Shown here piece by piece: positions 20,801-36,500 of a DNA stretch of 64,000 nt. Made by a program: the position numbers and the translations under genes. This stretch comes from Sisyra terminalis (lineage: Eukaryota; Arthropoda; Insecta; Neuroptera; Sisyridae): positions 55,067,050 to 55,131,049 of the forward strand of contig OY292277.1 in assembly GCA_958496175.1 (NCBI GenBank). The letters are read 5' to 3'. The notes under the pieces were generated by a model, which worked only from the letters and a program-made list of their open reading frames with translations, was not told where the DNA came from and made no database searches. Within the stretch, counting starts at the first letter, position 1; each line of letters opens with the position of its first letter.

Positions 20801-23800
20801 CCTAATCAAGAATCAGTTGAATTAGCCGATGCAATTGCTTTAATAACTAAGGAAATTTAATTGATTTTTCCTTTTTCAAGTTGAATTTTAATTCTATTGA
20901 ATTATGTATATAGTGCAGAAGTTAACAATATCGTTTGCAGTGTAAATCTAGGAAATGTTTATGAGATATTTTTTAAAGGCTTAATAAAATCTTAAAAATG
21001 TTTTGATACTTGATAATAAATTTAAATAAACCATTGTGACGTTATCCTGAATATTAAAATGAATTCTTTTAAGAAAAAGATGCAATGATGTTGCCTTAAT
21101 AGTTTGATGAATACTTAAATTTCTATCAGTGGCTTAAATATTAAAGTATTTTTAGATATTTATCTATATGCAGCAAGTGCACAGAATGTAGTATAACATA
21201 AACAATTTGTTAAATTTGTGTGCTTATGAAAATTAAATATTTTAGCAATTAAAAAAAATGATGTCTACAATAATTTTCTTTGTTACTTATGAAATTTACA
21301 AAATCAATTTTAAAATCAACTATACCTACAAACTTTTCACACTTCATCACAATAACGACACAATAGTTTAATTATAAATCAAGTGACGGGTACAATTAAT
21401 TTGTACAAACCAGTAGAAGAAATTTAAATTTCTGCCGTTGAAATCGTCGTCGATCGGCGCCACTCCAAGCCCTATATAAATGGGGAGAAAATATACATCT
21501 TTTATTTTACATTTACACTTAGTGTAGCATATATCTATGGATATTATATCAATATTTATGCATCAATATCATTCTTCTATTATTAGCTGCGCTTGCAATA
21601 TATATATATGGGAATAGTTGATCTTCATAATCTCGATGACAATTGATTTGTTTTCGTTGAATAAATTAAAATCATCTAAAAAAAAAAAAAAAACTTAAAT
21701 TAATTTCACCACTTACTTAACAAATATTAATTAATCCTATTTGAAGTAATGTATGATATTGTTATGCTAAATCACCTAAACGATGATAACACAGTAGGTG
21801 GTCTTACAACTGTTGTAAATCCAATTGGAATGAATTTACAACGATACACCACGAGAGGTATACGGGGTGATTACGTATGAGTATTTAAAGATAAATATTC
21901 CGAATACAAAATGAATATTGTCTAGGTAAGCTATACTTATGCAATCGTTGATATTAACCAGAACCAATATAACATAGTGAATAATATCAACTTACTTGAA
22001 TTATAAATGATTATCTAATCTCTGGATGCATTTCTCCTGCACAGCGTCATAGAAAGATTTTTACAATCCAAAGGTACGTTTTCCAACTGATTTCTCATAA
22101 ACGCGCCATAAGTACCTACTTTGTGGATGTACGCCAAAATGTTTCTTTTATATTATAGATGAACTTTTTTTTCTTGTTCAACCTAAAAAAATAGTTTTAA
22201 ATTTCCATTCTATTACATAGTATCATGTACCAGAAAACTTATTACCTCAAAAGCCTTTTGTCGTCAACTCTCTGCTTACTTTAAGCGTAATTATGGTTGT
22301 CTACGAGAAACTTAAATTGGAGAAAAACTTGAGTGATAGTTTTGCACATCCACATCCACATTATTACTTTCATTCCATGGGGGGAGCAAGATAGTAAAGT
22401 TGGGAACAGAAGCGTACGAAAAAAAGGAACAAATGGGAAGAGTGAAGACATCTTGAGATGTAAACTTCTGTTAATTCTTCTTCGCCATAATGAGTTCAGT
22501 TATCTGTATATTATTCTAATCCCCGTAGATGAACGAATAGTAAATTAACACTCTGACTTCCAATAAGCCTTAGGAGTCGACGTAGGTACTTCCAAATATC
22601 TCTAAGAAATTATAAGAAATGACAATTTTTAATTTTACCGAAATTTATTAAAACTTATCGTTTACCTGTTTATACAATATTAACAATGCTGCTTTACATT
22701 GACCAAAAACGTAGCAAGAAAAAATCCACGGGAAATTAAAAAATATGCAAACATATTAAACTGGGTACCTAGTTCCTATAAAGTCAGAGCATTGTCAGAT
22801 ATTGTGAGTTGAAACTTATTTACATTTATTATCATACCTATTAGTTTATGTCATTGCCATCAAGTTCATCATTAATTTGAGAACACTGAAACTGCGTACT
22901 TACACCAAACTGTCTAAGAAGTTGGCTTTTTCTTTTCGGATACCACCAGGTTGATTTCCCCCTCTCTTTGCATTTATTCTCCGTATTACTCCGTACGTTT
23001 TTATTAGCTTCACAAAATAATCAAATAGTTGGTAAGACGTTTTCTAAATGACTCCACAAATCTGCACAGAAAAAGTACTTAATTTAGAATTATTATTAAA
23101 TTTTGTTATAAAATATTAATCGAAGATCCCAATGACATATTTTACGGTTCAACGATAACTGCTTCCTTCAATTCCTAGATACATTGAATCTGCACAGAAA
23201 AAAGAATCATTAATTTATATATTTAAAACTTAAACTAAATTTTCTAAAGCTAAGCTTATAAAACTAATGATCTATCTACGTATATATTATATATATATAA
23301 GTTATTAACGAAAAAGATCTCACATAATATAATATAAACCCCAAATATAAAAATAATTTCATGTAGGTATTAGTATAAAATAATTTCAAGATAGAGAATA
23401 CGTTTTTAGAGTACTAGATAAGAGAAATAGGCTTTTAAGGGTAGGTAGGGCAGAGGTTTTGAATCTATAAAGTGAACATTTCGTGTTCGTATTATCGTTT
23501 TATAAATTTAATGATTGCAAAGGACTGAACGACGTGGGTCGCAGTTTTGAATCGACTATTTATCAATTGTAAGTTCAGCTATTGCACAAATGCATATATC
23601 TAAGCCAATATATAATATTAAATTTAGTATAATGTTACAAGTTGTTAATGTTATAAAACAACTCATAAAAATTGAAACCCAAACAAGAGGTATTAAATGT
23701 TTCTATCTAAATAATACCTAAGCCTAGTTTCAATTGATTTAAAGTAGTATTAGTTTCCCGTGAAATATTGGGGTCAAAAGAATAATAGAGATAAAGTATA

Positions 23801-26800
23801 ACTAAGCTATAGATAGGATTTGATAACGATGACTGGTATTAGGTAATAATAAGAAGCTTGATGGCTTGAATGGCTGAAGAAGAAGGAATTTCAATAGTTT
23901 CGTCATGTCTTGAATTGCTCATCTAATCAATTCTTCCGACTGCAATCATTCCAAGAGAATATCTGCAAAGAAAATAAAATTTAATTAAAGCAAAAAAATA
24001 AGGTTTTTAAATTCTTCATTTCTTGAGGGCCAACGTGCTAACACATCTCTTTGAATTCTTTCACATTGACAATCCATCGAATCTGCACAGACAAAACAAC
24101 ATTTAATCTCTTCAAATCAGTTGAATATAAAAACTTAAAATTAATAAAAAACTACGTAAAGACAATAACAATAAAGCTAAGATAATATTATAACTGAACT
24201 ATTTTGGATAGGTAGGCGGCGCTAAGCTAACAATATAAGAATTCCCATTGTTCTATTATTTTTTTTTAAAACATTCAAGGGGGAGAGGGTGGTTGTTTTG
24301 AATTAATTTTCATAACTTGGCGATTGGTATAGAGGTCGGCTCCATTATCAATTGTTCCGCAAAAATCTGTAACAGAAAAAAATAATCAAAAACTAAAGAC
24401 AATTTGGTTTCGTTTCTTCATTTCTTCAGATTTTCCCGTGACCATTGCATCTGCACAGAAAAAAAAAACACAATTAAAAAATGGAATTTGAATTTTTAAA
24501 ATAAAATCAAAATATAAAAATAAACATTCAGAAATAAAACATTTGATAAAAATACATATATCCAATAGAAATACAAGTAAATCTAAGAATTGTTTCCCCA
24601 AAAAAATAATACAATAAAAATTGAAATAACTAGAAGAGAACATAAGATTGGTCTCATGTCACAGGTAGGTGTTTCAATCGAATAAAAAAAATATGATAAC
24701 GTATTGATATCTCTGATATAGGCTGTCAGGGTAAGGGATGTTAGATATTATTTAGACTAAATAGGGTCTTAATTATCTAAATCCACAGCATGGGCTGTAG
24801 ATTTGATTTAATTTTTACAAATTGTATGATTAGTGTATATTTGGTTTCAAATATTCAATCGTTTCACAATTCTACAACGACAAATGTATTTAGAACTTAA
24901 TAGTGTAGAGTAGCAGTAATTTATAATATAATCCTTCGATGGAATAATAAAGTCAGCAATCAATCGGTAGCATCTTAATGTATTGATAGTAAATTTCACT
25001 CCATGGCTCTCAGCGATAGTTCAGTTCAAAATTCATGTCAATTGAGGAACTCTTAATTATTTGAGATTGATTCCATTCATCATTATGATCATTAATATTG
25101 CTATTTCCAAAGATCTTATTGATTATTACATATTATGTGTTCCATACATATCCACTCTCCATCCTCATTGAACAGAAATGCACCAAATCTGAAAGAAACT
25201 GGTTTTATAATGTTACCAAATCGAAATTTAGATTTGAAGGAAATATTGGTATTCCAGAGATATGATTACACAATCATCTTCTTTAAAAGTTTAGTACAAA
25301 TATCTGAAAATTCCTATGAAAGTCGTAACTGTTGAAAAATTGCCAAAATAAACACATCTCTTACTATCATATTTGAATACCCTATTGTTATTCCATGTTA
25401 AATTTATTGACTCTAAAAACTGATTGTTGTAACGTTCCCATTAATTCCAATCTATTGTTGTGTTCTTTAAAACTTGCTAACTGCCCTATACTCTAATACA
25501 AAGTAATCAGATAATTTGAAAACAGGAAAAATAATAGTCCAAATAGAACATGCATATCTAACCTGTGCAATTCGTCAACCCATTTTCTGCTATAATTTGT
25601 CGATAAAAGTTGAATATAACAATGTCCAGTATTCCACAAATACACAAACTATATTTAAACATAATAGTTGGTAATTTTTATAATAAAAAACTTACTATGT
25701 ACCACTAAAATAAATACATGAAGTTACCTAAGTAAAAATGAGTCAAAATCACCAATATGTCTGCTGTTGAAAACAATTCTTTTTTTGTTTTCAAACAACA
25801 ATTGTTACATATATGATTTAATTATTTTTTTCAAATACGAATTAACAAAAAACTTGGCGAAAATCAAATGTTCAATTAATAAAATGAATTTTAAAACACA
25901 ATTTTTCTATTTCTATAAGAAAAATTTAAAGAAAAACGAGTTTTTCAGTAAAAAAATTGTTTGTTGAAAAAAGTCGGTAATGTAGTTACCAGAATTTCAT
26001 AAGAAGCTGATTCAAATATTCCTATTGTGATATATTCCTATTGACTTGGGTTACATAATTTGATTGAAACTATAACTATTATTAAATCTATATGGATACT
26101 GTAAGTTTTATAGTAACTGTAAATAAATTTAAAATTAATTTTCCCCTAGCCTATAATAGAACGCGTATGCCTATCGTATAACTTTCACGAAATACTATCG
26201 TCTTCCTATATACAATATCCATGATTAATGATGTTTTACTTATGTGAAAAAAACGATAAACTATGGTTGAGTTGAGTTTGAATAATACCTATGCTTTGCA
26301 AATGTACTGCTTTAGAGCAGTTTTTGGTGTCGAATGCATATCTTTCACACCAGTCCAAAAATCTTCAAATGAAATCTCCATTCGCGGAAAGAATCAAGGA
26401 ACACTAAAAGAAAAAAATAACATTTGAGATTGATTGCATGAATTCAATCTTATAAGCCTTATGAAGAAACGATCAACTAATAATGTTTATAGATAAAATA
26501 ATAAAAATATATTATAACAAGAAGCTAGAATTTATAGCAGAAAAGAGGACAGTTGAAATTGTAATAAAATATTTAGTCATAAAAATTTTAAATTTTTAAT
26601 CATATTATGCCGCATTAATCTTTTTTCCGTCTAGCATATATTAGGTACATTTTACCGAACTGTTCAGATAAATACAGATGAACTAATAATTTTTCACGAT
26701 TAATTCTTTGTAACATAAACTACATACAATAATAAAATTATCCATATCAACCAGTAGGTACCTACTAATGTAAATTAGTAAATAATTTCAACTTACATAC

Positions 26801-29456
26801 TTGAATATTGTCTCCTTATTGTTAATGAAATGACTTTCTAAGTACTACTGAATGCACTTTTTCTGATTTTTCCTGTAGATACTACTGCGGTGTTGCATGT
26901 AACTGGTTACTTAAACGGTGTCCAACGTTATTCTGACATTCATTAGAATTCATTACTTCGGTCTATACCTTCGACCAATAGTTGAGTTCTAATTTTCTGA
27001 ATCCATGTACCTATCCTGTATTCCAAGATTCGTTCGAAAAGCGTTTTCACTACAGGCCATTTTTTTGTGGATGTACACCAAAACTTAGCATTTATACGTA
27101 AAGAGTTTTTGTCTTTCATTTCCAACTAACTAAAACAAATATTTTTTTAATATTGTAATCTACTGTTACTATGTTCCAAAGGTTTTCATACTTACTTACC
27201 ACAAACAAAAGCTGATTGCCTTTAGACATCTATCATTTAACTTTGATGCAGTTGCCTCCAGGGGACTTGAAGTGAAGTAAAACTTGAAGTAATCTCACAA
27301 AATCTTGGTCAATTTTTTACATCTTACTGTCGTAGGTAGTAGTAGTATCATTAATTTCATCTTAGGACTCCAAAAAAAAGGCGAGGACAGCAACGTGCAA
27401 AAGCAAGAACCGAAGAAGGTTGGTCGTATGAAAGCGGGTCCAGTTTTAATCGTAACGAATTCGGTTTGTTGTCCAATAGATACAGCAGTTTCTTGATGGC
27501 ATCGCATGCATGGCCGTTTCCAAGGAACTCGAATTGGGGAAAAACTTGGGAACATTGTTCACTATCCTCCTGCATTTCCGCATTATTACTTTCGACCCAT
27601 GTCTTGGATTAGTACTTGAGGATAGTAGTTTGTAGAACTTCGTTGGTACCAAATCTTCATCATCTGATCCGTGCAGTAATATGAACCTGGTAACTAAACA
27701 AAGAGTCAATATTCCTGATTCCAGTACGGTACCTACTACCAAATGGTTCCATTATTGAAATTATTGGAATTATTTAAAATAACTTTTCAATGTTGACGTC
27801 AAACATAAGGGGCAATATTTCATAAACCCTAAGATTAAGTCAATAAAACATACATTGATATTGTTCGAATATCTAATATATTAAGTGTAATAACTATACC
27901 ACATGCAAAACCAATAAGTAGCACTTATTTGTGTTCCATTGTTACCTATTTTGGGAAATTTCAATACCAATTTCGGAAATATAATAATGCAATCGATTAA
28001 ATCTAATCAAACAATGACAATTAACAACAAAATTTTAAGGGAACAATTAAGAGAAAATTACTTTTTACTTATGCATGAAAAACCAACCTCAATACAGTAC
28101 AGTGCAATTTTTATCGACCGACAATTTGAAAAATTTACGTACAGTTTTCCATTTTCATATTCTAATGGATGCACCAAACACTCAACTATCATTATGCATA
28201 TTAATTTCTTTATAAATTGGGAAATTTAATTAATAATGCACAAAATTCATTGCAACTTGGTCGACCAAAACAACAGGTGATTTATAGTTGTTTATGTTCA
28301 TTATAAGTACGCATGTCAAACTCAAAAGTGTGGTTATTTTCAAATTTTCATTTTTGCTAAAGGAAGTGATTTGAGTTTAATAATTAAAGAATAACGTTAT
28401 TTTATTACAACGAACGTTGGTTTAATTTAATATTTCTTATTATTTTATGGAACGAATTACACTTAGTAATGTATAGAATAGAGTTACTGGATAGATATAA
28501 AGTAATAAAGTCAACTTTTATTTTCTAACGTGTGTAGATGATATCGTACGTATGTATGCGTATTAATAGTAAAATAAGTAGATGAGATCGATGAGATGCA
28601 AGTATGAGAGAGAAATGAATAGTATCATAAACCTTTCCAACATTTACCTCCCAACATTCCCCTTATTCCCGACGACTCCTTGAATAATTCTAACGGTAAA
28701 AATAAAAGATTATCATTGCACAACGAATTGTCAGTTTTCTCTTACAAAAATAATATTATTTACAATCCCATGTAAGTATTAGTTTATTTTACAATTATTG
28801 CAATTTTCAAAATAGTTATTGATCGTAGAAATAGTTGCAATTGCTGCATTCATTTGGTGAATCGTATTTGAACATTGGAGATTCCTTCCCATGTGTTGTT
28901 TCTAAGCCAAAAAGTTTTTAGGTTCAATTAAAGGCGATTTCCGATCTATTAGGTTGATTTAGAAGAAATGAGAAGTAAGTTTTGTAGGTATGTAGTTGGT
29001 TTACTAGCTTATAAGTTTTTTTTAATGAACCACTACTAATTAATCATAGGAATGTAGGTATATTTAGTTGTTGTTGTTGTTGTTTTAAGATTCACTTGAA
29101 ACATGGACATGAAAAAGAGTAAATGAATTGGAAGATTGGAAATATATGGTACCTATCCACCTAGATACCAGCTCATGGACTGCGTAAAGTTGAGGGAATA
29201 TATGAATTTTAGATAATATTCGATGCATTAAAACCAAATATGTAATTAGAATTTTGATTAAACATCAACTTGTCGAGTAATTAGCGTTTTTAGGCCACTT
29301 TCATAAGCCTACATACGGCTTTCATTGTTTGAATTTTGAGAACTTTTGCGAACCGATATTACCGCTGCCTGACAACAAAACGCTGAACTATTTTGGAAGC
29401 CACGCCCACTTGTATGTAGAACTGGTTTGTGTCTTGGATAAGTGCTAGATACAAAC

Positions 29457-31405
29457 CAAAGTGGGCGTGGCTTTCAAAATAGTTCAGCGTTTTGTCGTCA
29501 GGTTTGAAGAAGGGGGTCTGTCATTATCGTCATTTAAGGTCAAACATTTCAGACATTTAAGGATGATTTTCTTTATGCCATGTAATGATTGGGATATCAA
29601 ATGAAAGCTAATTTAATACTCTATTGATTTATATAAAAAAACAGCCAATATGTCTAAACGATGACATTGAAATTTGATTTTCCGTCAGCGACTACTTCCC
29701 TTTCTGAAATTTAAGGGTGGTTTGCCCCCCTTAATATATTGAACCCGATTATGATTGGGATATCTATTGAAAGATAATGAATTACTCTATCGATTGACAT
29801 CAAAAAATTACCAATATCTCCAAGCAATTACTTAGAAAACTGATTTTCCTAAATCGACTTTCAACCTTTATAAAATGTTACTTAAATCATGTGATTTCGC
29901 GTCAAAAGTAATTAAAAACATTACACTTATATAAAATTGATGGTTTACAGCTAAATTAGACACTTAAATGTTGATTAAAGGTCTACTTTTCGAGAAATAA
30001 GCGTCTAAAGGGGGTCTGTCATTATCTTCATTTAGAGCCAAAAATATCTTTATTTCTTCTCTCCTATCGCTATCAATCGATCGATTATTAGTAAATGATA
30101 CAAAATATAACATTTCTTCCACTCGAACATCATTTAAAATTGTATTTTTAACCAATTTGATTTGCATGTTTAGCGGATGTCAAAGTTGTTTATGTTTCGC
30201 TCTATAGGCAACCCGGTGAGCATCAAAAAAACAAAATTCGACGATTTGCCCTTTTTGAACATGCCAATATTCAGTACTCTAACTCAAATTTCGGACATTT
30301 CAGGATGATTTTCTGTATGCCATGTAATGATTGGGATATCAAATGAAAGCTAATTGATTACTCTATTGATTTATCAAAAAAAACAACCAATATATCCATA
30401 CAATTACTTTAAAAATTGATTTTCCCTAGGCGACTACTACCCTTTCAGACATTAAAAGGTGCATAGCCCCTCTTTTTTCATTGAATTCGATTATGACTGG
30501 CATATCAATGGAAAGCTAATGAGTTACTCTATCGAATAATATCAAAAAATTACCAATATCTCCAAACAATTACTTTGAAAATGGATTTTTCCTTATCGAC
30601 TCTTTAGGCCCATTTAAATGCTAATTTCTCGAAAAGTAGACCTTTAATCAACATTTAAGTGTCAAATTTAGCTGTAAACCATCGATTTTATATAAGTGTA
30701 ATGTTTTTAATTACTTTTTACGCGAAATCACATGATTTAAGTAACATTTTATAAAGGTTGAAAGTCGATTTAGGAAAATCAGTTTTCTAAGTAATTGCTT
30801 GGAGATATTGGTAATTTTTTGATGTCAATCGATAGAGTAATTCATTATCTTTCAATAGATATCCCAATCATAATCGAATTCAATATATTAAGGGGGGCAA
30901 ACCACCCTTAAATGTTAGAAAGGGATGTAGTTGCTGACGGAAAAGCAAATTTCAATGTCATCGTTTAGACATATTGGTTGTTTTTTTTGATAAATCAATA
31001 GAGTAATCAATTAGCTTTCATTTGGTATCCCAATCATTACATGACATAAAGAAAATCATCCTTAAATGTCTGAAATTTGAGTTAGAGTACTGAATATTGG
31101 CATGTTCAAAAAGGGCAAATCGTCGAATTTTGTTTTTTTGATGCTCACCGGGTTGCCTATAGAGCGAAACATAAACAACTTTGACATCCGCTAAACATGC
31201 AAATCAAATTGGTTGAAAATACAATTTTAAATGATGTTCGAGTGGAAAAAATGTTATATTTTGTATCATTTACTAATAATCGATCGGTTTATAACGATAG
31301 AAGGGAAGAAATAAAGATATTTTTGATCCTAAATGAAGATAATGACATACCCCTTCAAACCTGACAACAAAACGCTGAACTATTTTGAAAGCCACGCCCA
31401 CTTTG
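29457..31405. mobile_element. Foldback core element, unit 2 (1949 bp)
   Basis: It has the same termini as in unit 1 but only two 742 bp repeat starts on the left side (29561 and 30303), hence 743 bp shorter. The left and right arms match closely across the central 200 bp (CTCCAAGCAATTACTTAGAA on the left and its complement on the right). Confidence 0.88.
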
Positions 31406-32070
31406 CCACTATGTAGAACCGGATAGAAATGGATCTTGGATAATTGTAATTAGTGGACATTAAATTAATGAAAATACCATTTAAAACGATCGATTCATGC
31501 TTAAATTGTGTTAACTTGCATCGATAAGCTTCACTTTATCGATTTAAATCGATATTACAATCGTAAAGTAATGCTCCGAGTGAAATGGAGTTCCTTAACC
31601 TCTTATTTTAGCATACAAACAAAACGCTAATTTCTCGAAAAGTGAACGTTTAATTGAAATTCTAAGTTCATTTTCGGTTTTAATGCATCGGATATTATCT
31701 AAAAATCATACATTTACTTAATTTACATTGGCAAGTATTGATTTTTATCTGCGGGTGTTTGCTCGTATGTATATCAACATGGGCAGTTTTAAAAATTGTT
31801 GTTTGTAACTTTGAACTAAACAAATAAATAGACAAATATAACAAAATATGAATAATTTATTTAAATAATTCAACAAGTTGTATGGATCCAGTAGTAGATA
31901 TCGGTAGATCTCCCGTTCTCAATAAAGTTCATTAGATGGGCTTATTGGTAGTCATTTTTCCGGTGGTTGTTGTTGTTCTTGTTGGTTTTGGCACTAGTGT
32001 TGCTTGCTTCTTCATTCAATATAAATATCTAGTAGATATAAATATTTCTTGCTTTGCTCCTCCTTATTTC

Positions 32071-32085
32071 TTTATTGCCTTTATT
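32071..32085 (-). promoter_or_regulatory. Tandem polyadenylation signals (gene of unit 3)
   Basis: This is the same AATAAA pair, placed downstream of the stop of the candidate gene in unit 3. Confidence 0.35.
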
Positions 32086-32189
32086 TGATTCTTGAGCCAG
32101 ACACCTTGCTTATTATATATAGCTATTCGGAGAATAAATTCTTGATGACTTTGCTTATGATGATTCTGCAACGTTCGCTTAACTATTAT

Positions 32190-33532
32190 TTACTTCCACT
32201 TTTGCGGAAAGGGGCGCTTCAAATCCAATAAATCACCTGAAAAATAAAATTACATGAATAAGAAAAGAACATTCTCTTCTTCGTAATCTTTAACATGGTT
32301 TCCAATAGATAGATATATTGATGGAGATAAATTGGAGATCAGAATCTGCTGGACGGTCCTTTTTCAGCGATTAGGTATTTGCCGTGCTGCGGACGCGAAC
32401 TCTTGTCCACGAGCTGTTCCAGCAGGTCGATGATTGCCTACGTTTCCTTTTCCCCTCTGGCCCCTGTGCTGTTTTTCCTTCTGTTCCTGTGCTAGATATA
32501 GTGACGTGGGATTAGGAATGTCCGAATACTCAATAATTCCTCCATTCTACGTTAGCAAATAGAGTGTCAGGGGACAATTATGGATATAATTGTGATTGAT
32601 AACAACAAATTATTTTGACATTAAAGATAAACTTTATGGCAACGAAACATATTTGAAGAAAACTTAAGCCATTAACAAAGAAATTCAAAGATAGATTGAT
32701 TTTTTGACACACAGAAATTTTTCAAAGTAGTCTTGAGAAGATCTTCAAAAGGAGGCAAAATGCTGTGCTAACTAACTGCTGCAATAAATTAATTTCTTTT
32801 CCTGATTCTTATACTCAAGGTTTATAAATTATTGCACAGGTTGCCCCATTAGACAAAAAAATGACGTCTTACGAAAAATTTTGAAGTTTGAATCAGTCTA
32901 AAGATATATACGAATTTTTTTTTTTTTTTTACGGAATCTCTCCAATTTGGATATTATAACAGTAATAATTTCCTTCCGTATGTTATTAGTGATAAGTCCA
33001 CAAATACACGGAGGCATGATGGAAAGTCTAAGCTTTGAACTTGTGCGTCTGCAATTGCATATCTCTTCTTATTTAGAAAGAAAAACGGACACTCCTTTTC
33101 TGAAATTTTAAAAAACTATTGATTGAATGATAAAAGTAATAAAACTCTAACGGATTACCATTCACCAAATATATTTGTTACAAAGCGAATTTAATTTAGG
33201 TAACAACTGCTTTTCTCTGCATCCATTTTGAGACTCAAAATCTGTAAAAATAAAATCATATTATTATTTGAATTTGAGTACAATTATTTCACTCCAGAAG
33301 ACTGTTTTAATGTTATTGTAAAATTATTGTAGGAGACATGTAAACTTTTAAAATGGTAGGTAAATAGTAAAGCTCTACCTACTTGTTGTATTTTGATTAT
33401 AAAACTATTACATGAATATTCCACAATCACCACACTGCATTCATTCCAGATTTGGTTGTTTTCAGGTAAACTCCAAGTCCTATTGACCCCCGAAATTGTG
33501 GGTTTGGAGGAGAATAATGCTGCGAATCCCAT
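32190..33532 (-). CDS. Candidate three-exon reading frame, unit 3
   Basis: Exons would be 33532-33379, 33241-33182 and 32236-32190. Both acceptors, both donors, the stop and the two downstream AATAAA signals are identical to those of unit 2. The only nearby change (CACTCCAGAAG at about 33291) falls in the first intron, so the predicted peptide is unchanged. Confidence 0.32.
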
Positions 33533-36500
33533 GGACAATTACACCACATTATAGGATTTCTGTATCCGAAAGTCATTCCTGGATTCGTTCAAAAAGCGTG
33601 GATTCATTAAAGCCATTTTTTGTGGATGTACACCAAAACTTAACTTTTATATGTAAAGAGGATCTCTCTTTCACTTCCATCTAAAATAAAAGTTTTTAAT
33701 TTAATCTGGGTATTAGGTACCTTGATACTTTGATCCAAAGATTTACATACTTACCACAAAAGTTTATTGTCTTTATTTAACTCTCATTTAACTTTTACGC
33801 AATTGTCTACAAAGAATTTGAAGTTGAGTAAAACTTGAAGTAATTTCACAAAATCTTCGTAAATTTTATTACATCTTATTGTCGGACTATTAATTTCATC
33901 TTATGACTCCAAAAAAAAAAAAAAAAAAAAGGCGAAGACTGCAACGTGCAAAAGTAAGAGCCGAAGAGGAACTCGAATTGGGGAAAAACTTGGGATTATT
34001 GTTCTCTATCCTCACACATATCACATCTCATTTCCGCATTATTACTTTCAACCCATGTGTTCGATTAGTACTTGAGGATAGTAGTTTGTAGAAGCCAGAA
34101 CCAAGTAGAGCTTCGTTGGTACTAATTCTTGTCAAATCTTCATCATCTGATCCGTGCAGTAATATGGACCTGGTAACTGAACAAAGAGTCAATATTCCTG
34201 ATTCAAGTATGGTACTACCTAGGTACTACCAAATGGTTCCAACAAATCCCGAGGGAATTAATTGAAATAACTTTTCAAATGACGTCAAACATAAGGGGCA
34301 ATACTTAATAAACCCTGAGATAGATTGCCAATAGAACACAAGACATTGTTAGAATACCTAATAATATATATTAAGTTCCTAATAACTATACAACATGCAA
34401 AAGCAACAAGTAGCATTTGTTTGTATTCCATTGATTCCTATTTTGGAAAATTTAAATATCAATTTCGGAAATATATAATAATGCAAGCGATTAAATAAGA
34501 CAATTAACATAATTTTAGGGCAACAATTAAGAGAAAATTACTTTGTTCTTGTGCATGAAAAACTAACCTCATTGTAGGTACTGTGCAATTTTTATCTTTC
34601 GACAATTTGAAAAATTTACTTACAGTTTTCCATTTCCATATTCCAATCGATGCACCAAATAATAGTTTTGCTATAAATTGAGAAATTTAATTAATAATGC
34701 ACAAATTTCCGCTACTTTATCGCTGATTTCATTGCAACTTGGTCGATCAAAACAACAGGTGGTCGGCAGTTGTTGTATGTGTATGTATACACATAAAAGG
34801 AGAATAATAATAATAAAGTAAGTAGAAAAGATCGATGAAATGCAAGTTAAAGAGAGAAGTGAATAGTATCACGTAAACTAACATTTCCAACATTTTCCAC
34901 CCGTCCCCATATTCCTTTCGACTCCTTAATACTTCGAAAGGTAAAAATAACGCTTTGCATTTTCCCTGTTTTTAGTTGAACATAATTTATTTTTCACCAA
35001 TTAAGGGCATATCCTAAGTGGGGGGATCGTGGGGATAAATTCAAGGCATTCAAGTTAACCAAAAAAATAATGCCAATCAGGCAGTTATTGTACTGTTCAA
35101 ACGGTTCTAAACGGTTCAGAATGTTCAATAAAACATGAACGACCATTGTTGTATTGAACTGCCCCCTAGCGAAATAATATGACAATACCTTTGAATTTTA
35201 AAATATGAAATTTTTGAACCCAAAACTTGGACCATAAAAATGTAACGCCTTTAATATTGGAATGACATTGAATTACAGCAATAAAGAAATTTAAAATTAA
35301 ATAAGGGCAAGAGAGTTTATGGAGAGTGTAGGTAGCTCAGAATTCTCACAGAACACCCTAAACATATCTAAAACAAATATTATTTTTCTATCCAATTTTC
35401 CTTTTTTCCCCATCAAAGTCTGACACAATAATGAAAATTGCAAACCACAACATTATAGGTCCATAAGAAGCTAAAATGAAAAAGCTTTTTCTTTAATAAA
35501 TCCAAGTTAAAATAAAAAGCGTTGAATATGGCAAAGGGTGTGGGAATTGTCATTTGATTGTTTGCAAATGAAAAAGGCGAAACTAGAAAAATAAATAAAA
35601 CCGGCTCTAGAATTTAATCGTGAAAATCATAAGGAAAAAAATTGGAATATTTAATTCATATTCTAGCGATTTTCCTTTGACAAGTAATGTGACAGCGGTG
35701 AAAAAATTTTCATATTGCAAACCTTTTCTTTGGGCACATTCAACATAACCTTTTGTCTAACTTTTTAGATGAAAGAAAAACTGGTCAATAAAATAATGAT
35801 TTCCCAACTGTAGGCATTCTGAAATGACAATTTTTAGTTCGTTATAAATAAAAATTTACTTGAAAACCCAATGGAACCAAGAATTTCTTTCAGTGTTCAA
35901 ATAGTTCAAACGAAAATGTATGGCAATTATTGTATGAAACTGGCCTCTGGTTAATGAACTTTACAATATCTTTGAATTTGAAAATATGAAATTTTTGAAC
36001 GCTTTGAAACCACGGAATATGTTAAAACTATAAAAATTAAATCCTATTATATTGGGACCATTTGAACTCTTAAATAGCGATCTACATATAATAACTAATA
36101 TCAATAATTTACTGATTATTTGGTTTCAATGTAAACCAGAAAAATCGACATTGTAATTGAATTGGATTAAATCTAATGTGAACAATCCATTAGCAACCTG
36201 TAGGTACTGACCTCATATTCCTATCGATAATTTATTTAAAAAAAAAAAGCAATAAGAAAGTTTCTTTAATTCAATTCGGTTAGTGCAATACTTTAGTTAT
36301 TCAGCGTTAAGAATTTAAAAAGCTTCCAACAAATAGTTTTACATTAAATAAAAATTATTTAAAATAATAATTAAGAGAACATTTTTCACCGAATTCAATT
36401 AAGAAGAGCCAATGTAATCTCACCTTCATTTAAAAACTACTTGTCGTAGGTACTATCTTCTATCAATCCATACAACTTATTTTGAAAATAATTACGAGAG

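Larger units (their letters stand above)
16472..32192. repeat. Tandem unit 2 of 15.72 kb (short form)
   Basis: This is the second head-to-tail copy. It has private differences from the other three, for example GGGATGAGG near 16793 where the others have GGGATTAGG, and a 9 bp deletion near 18003 (CTTGATCCACAG for CTTGATACTTTGATCCAAAG). The foldback element has two rather than three 742 bp repeats. Confidence 0.98.
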
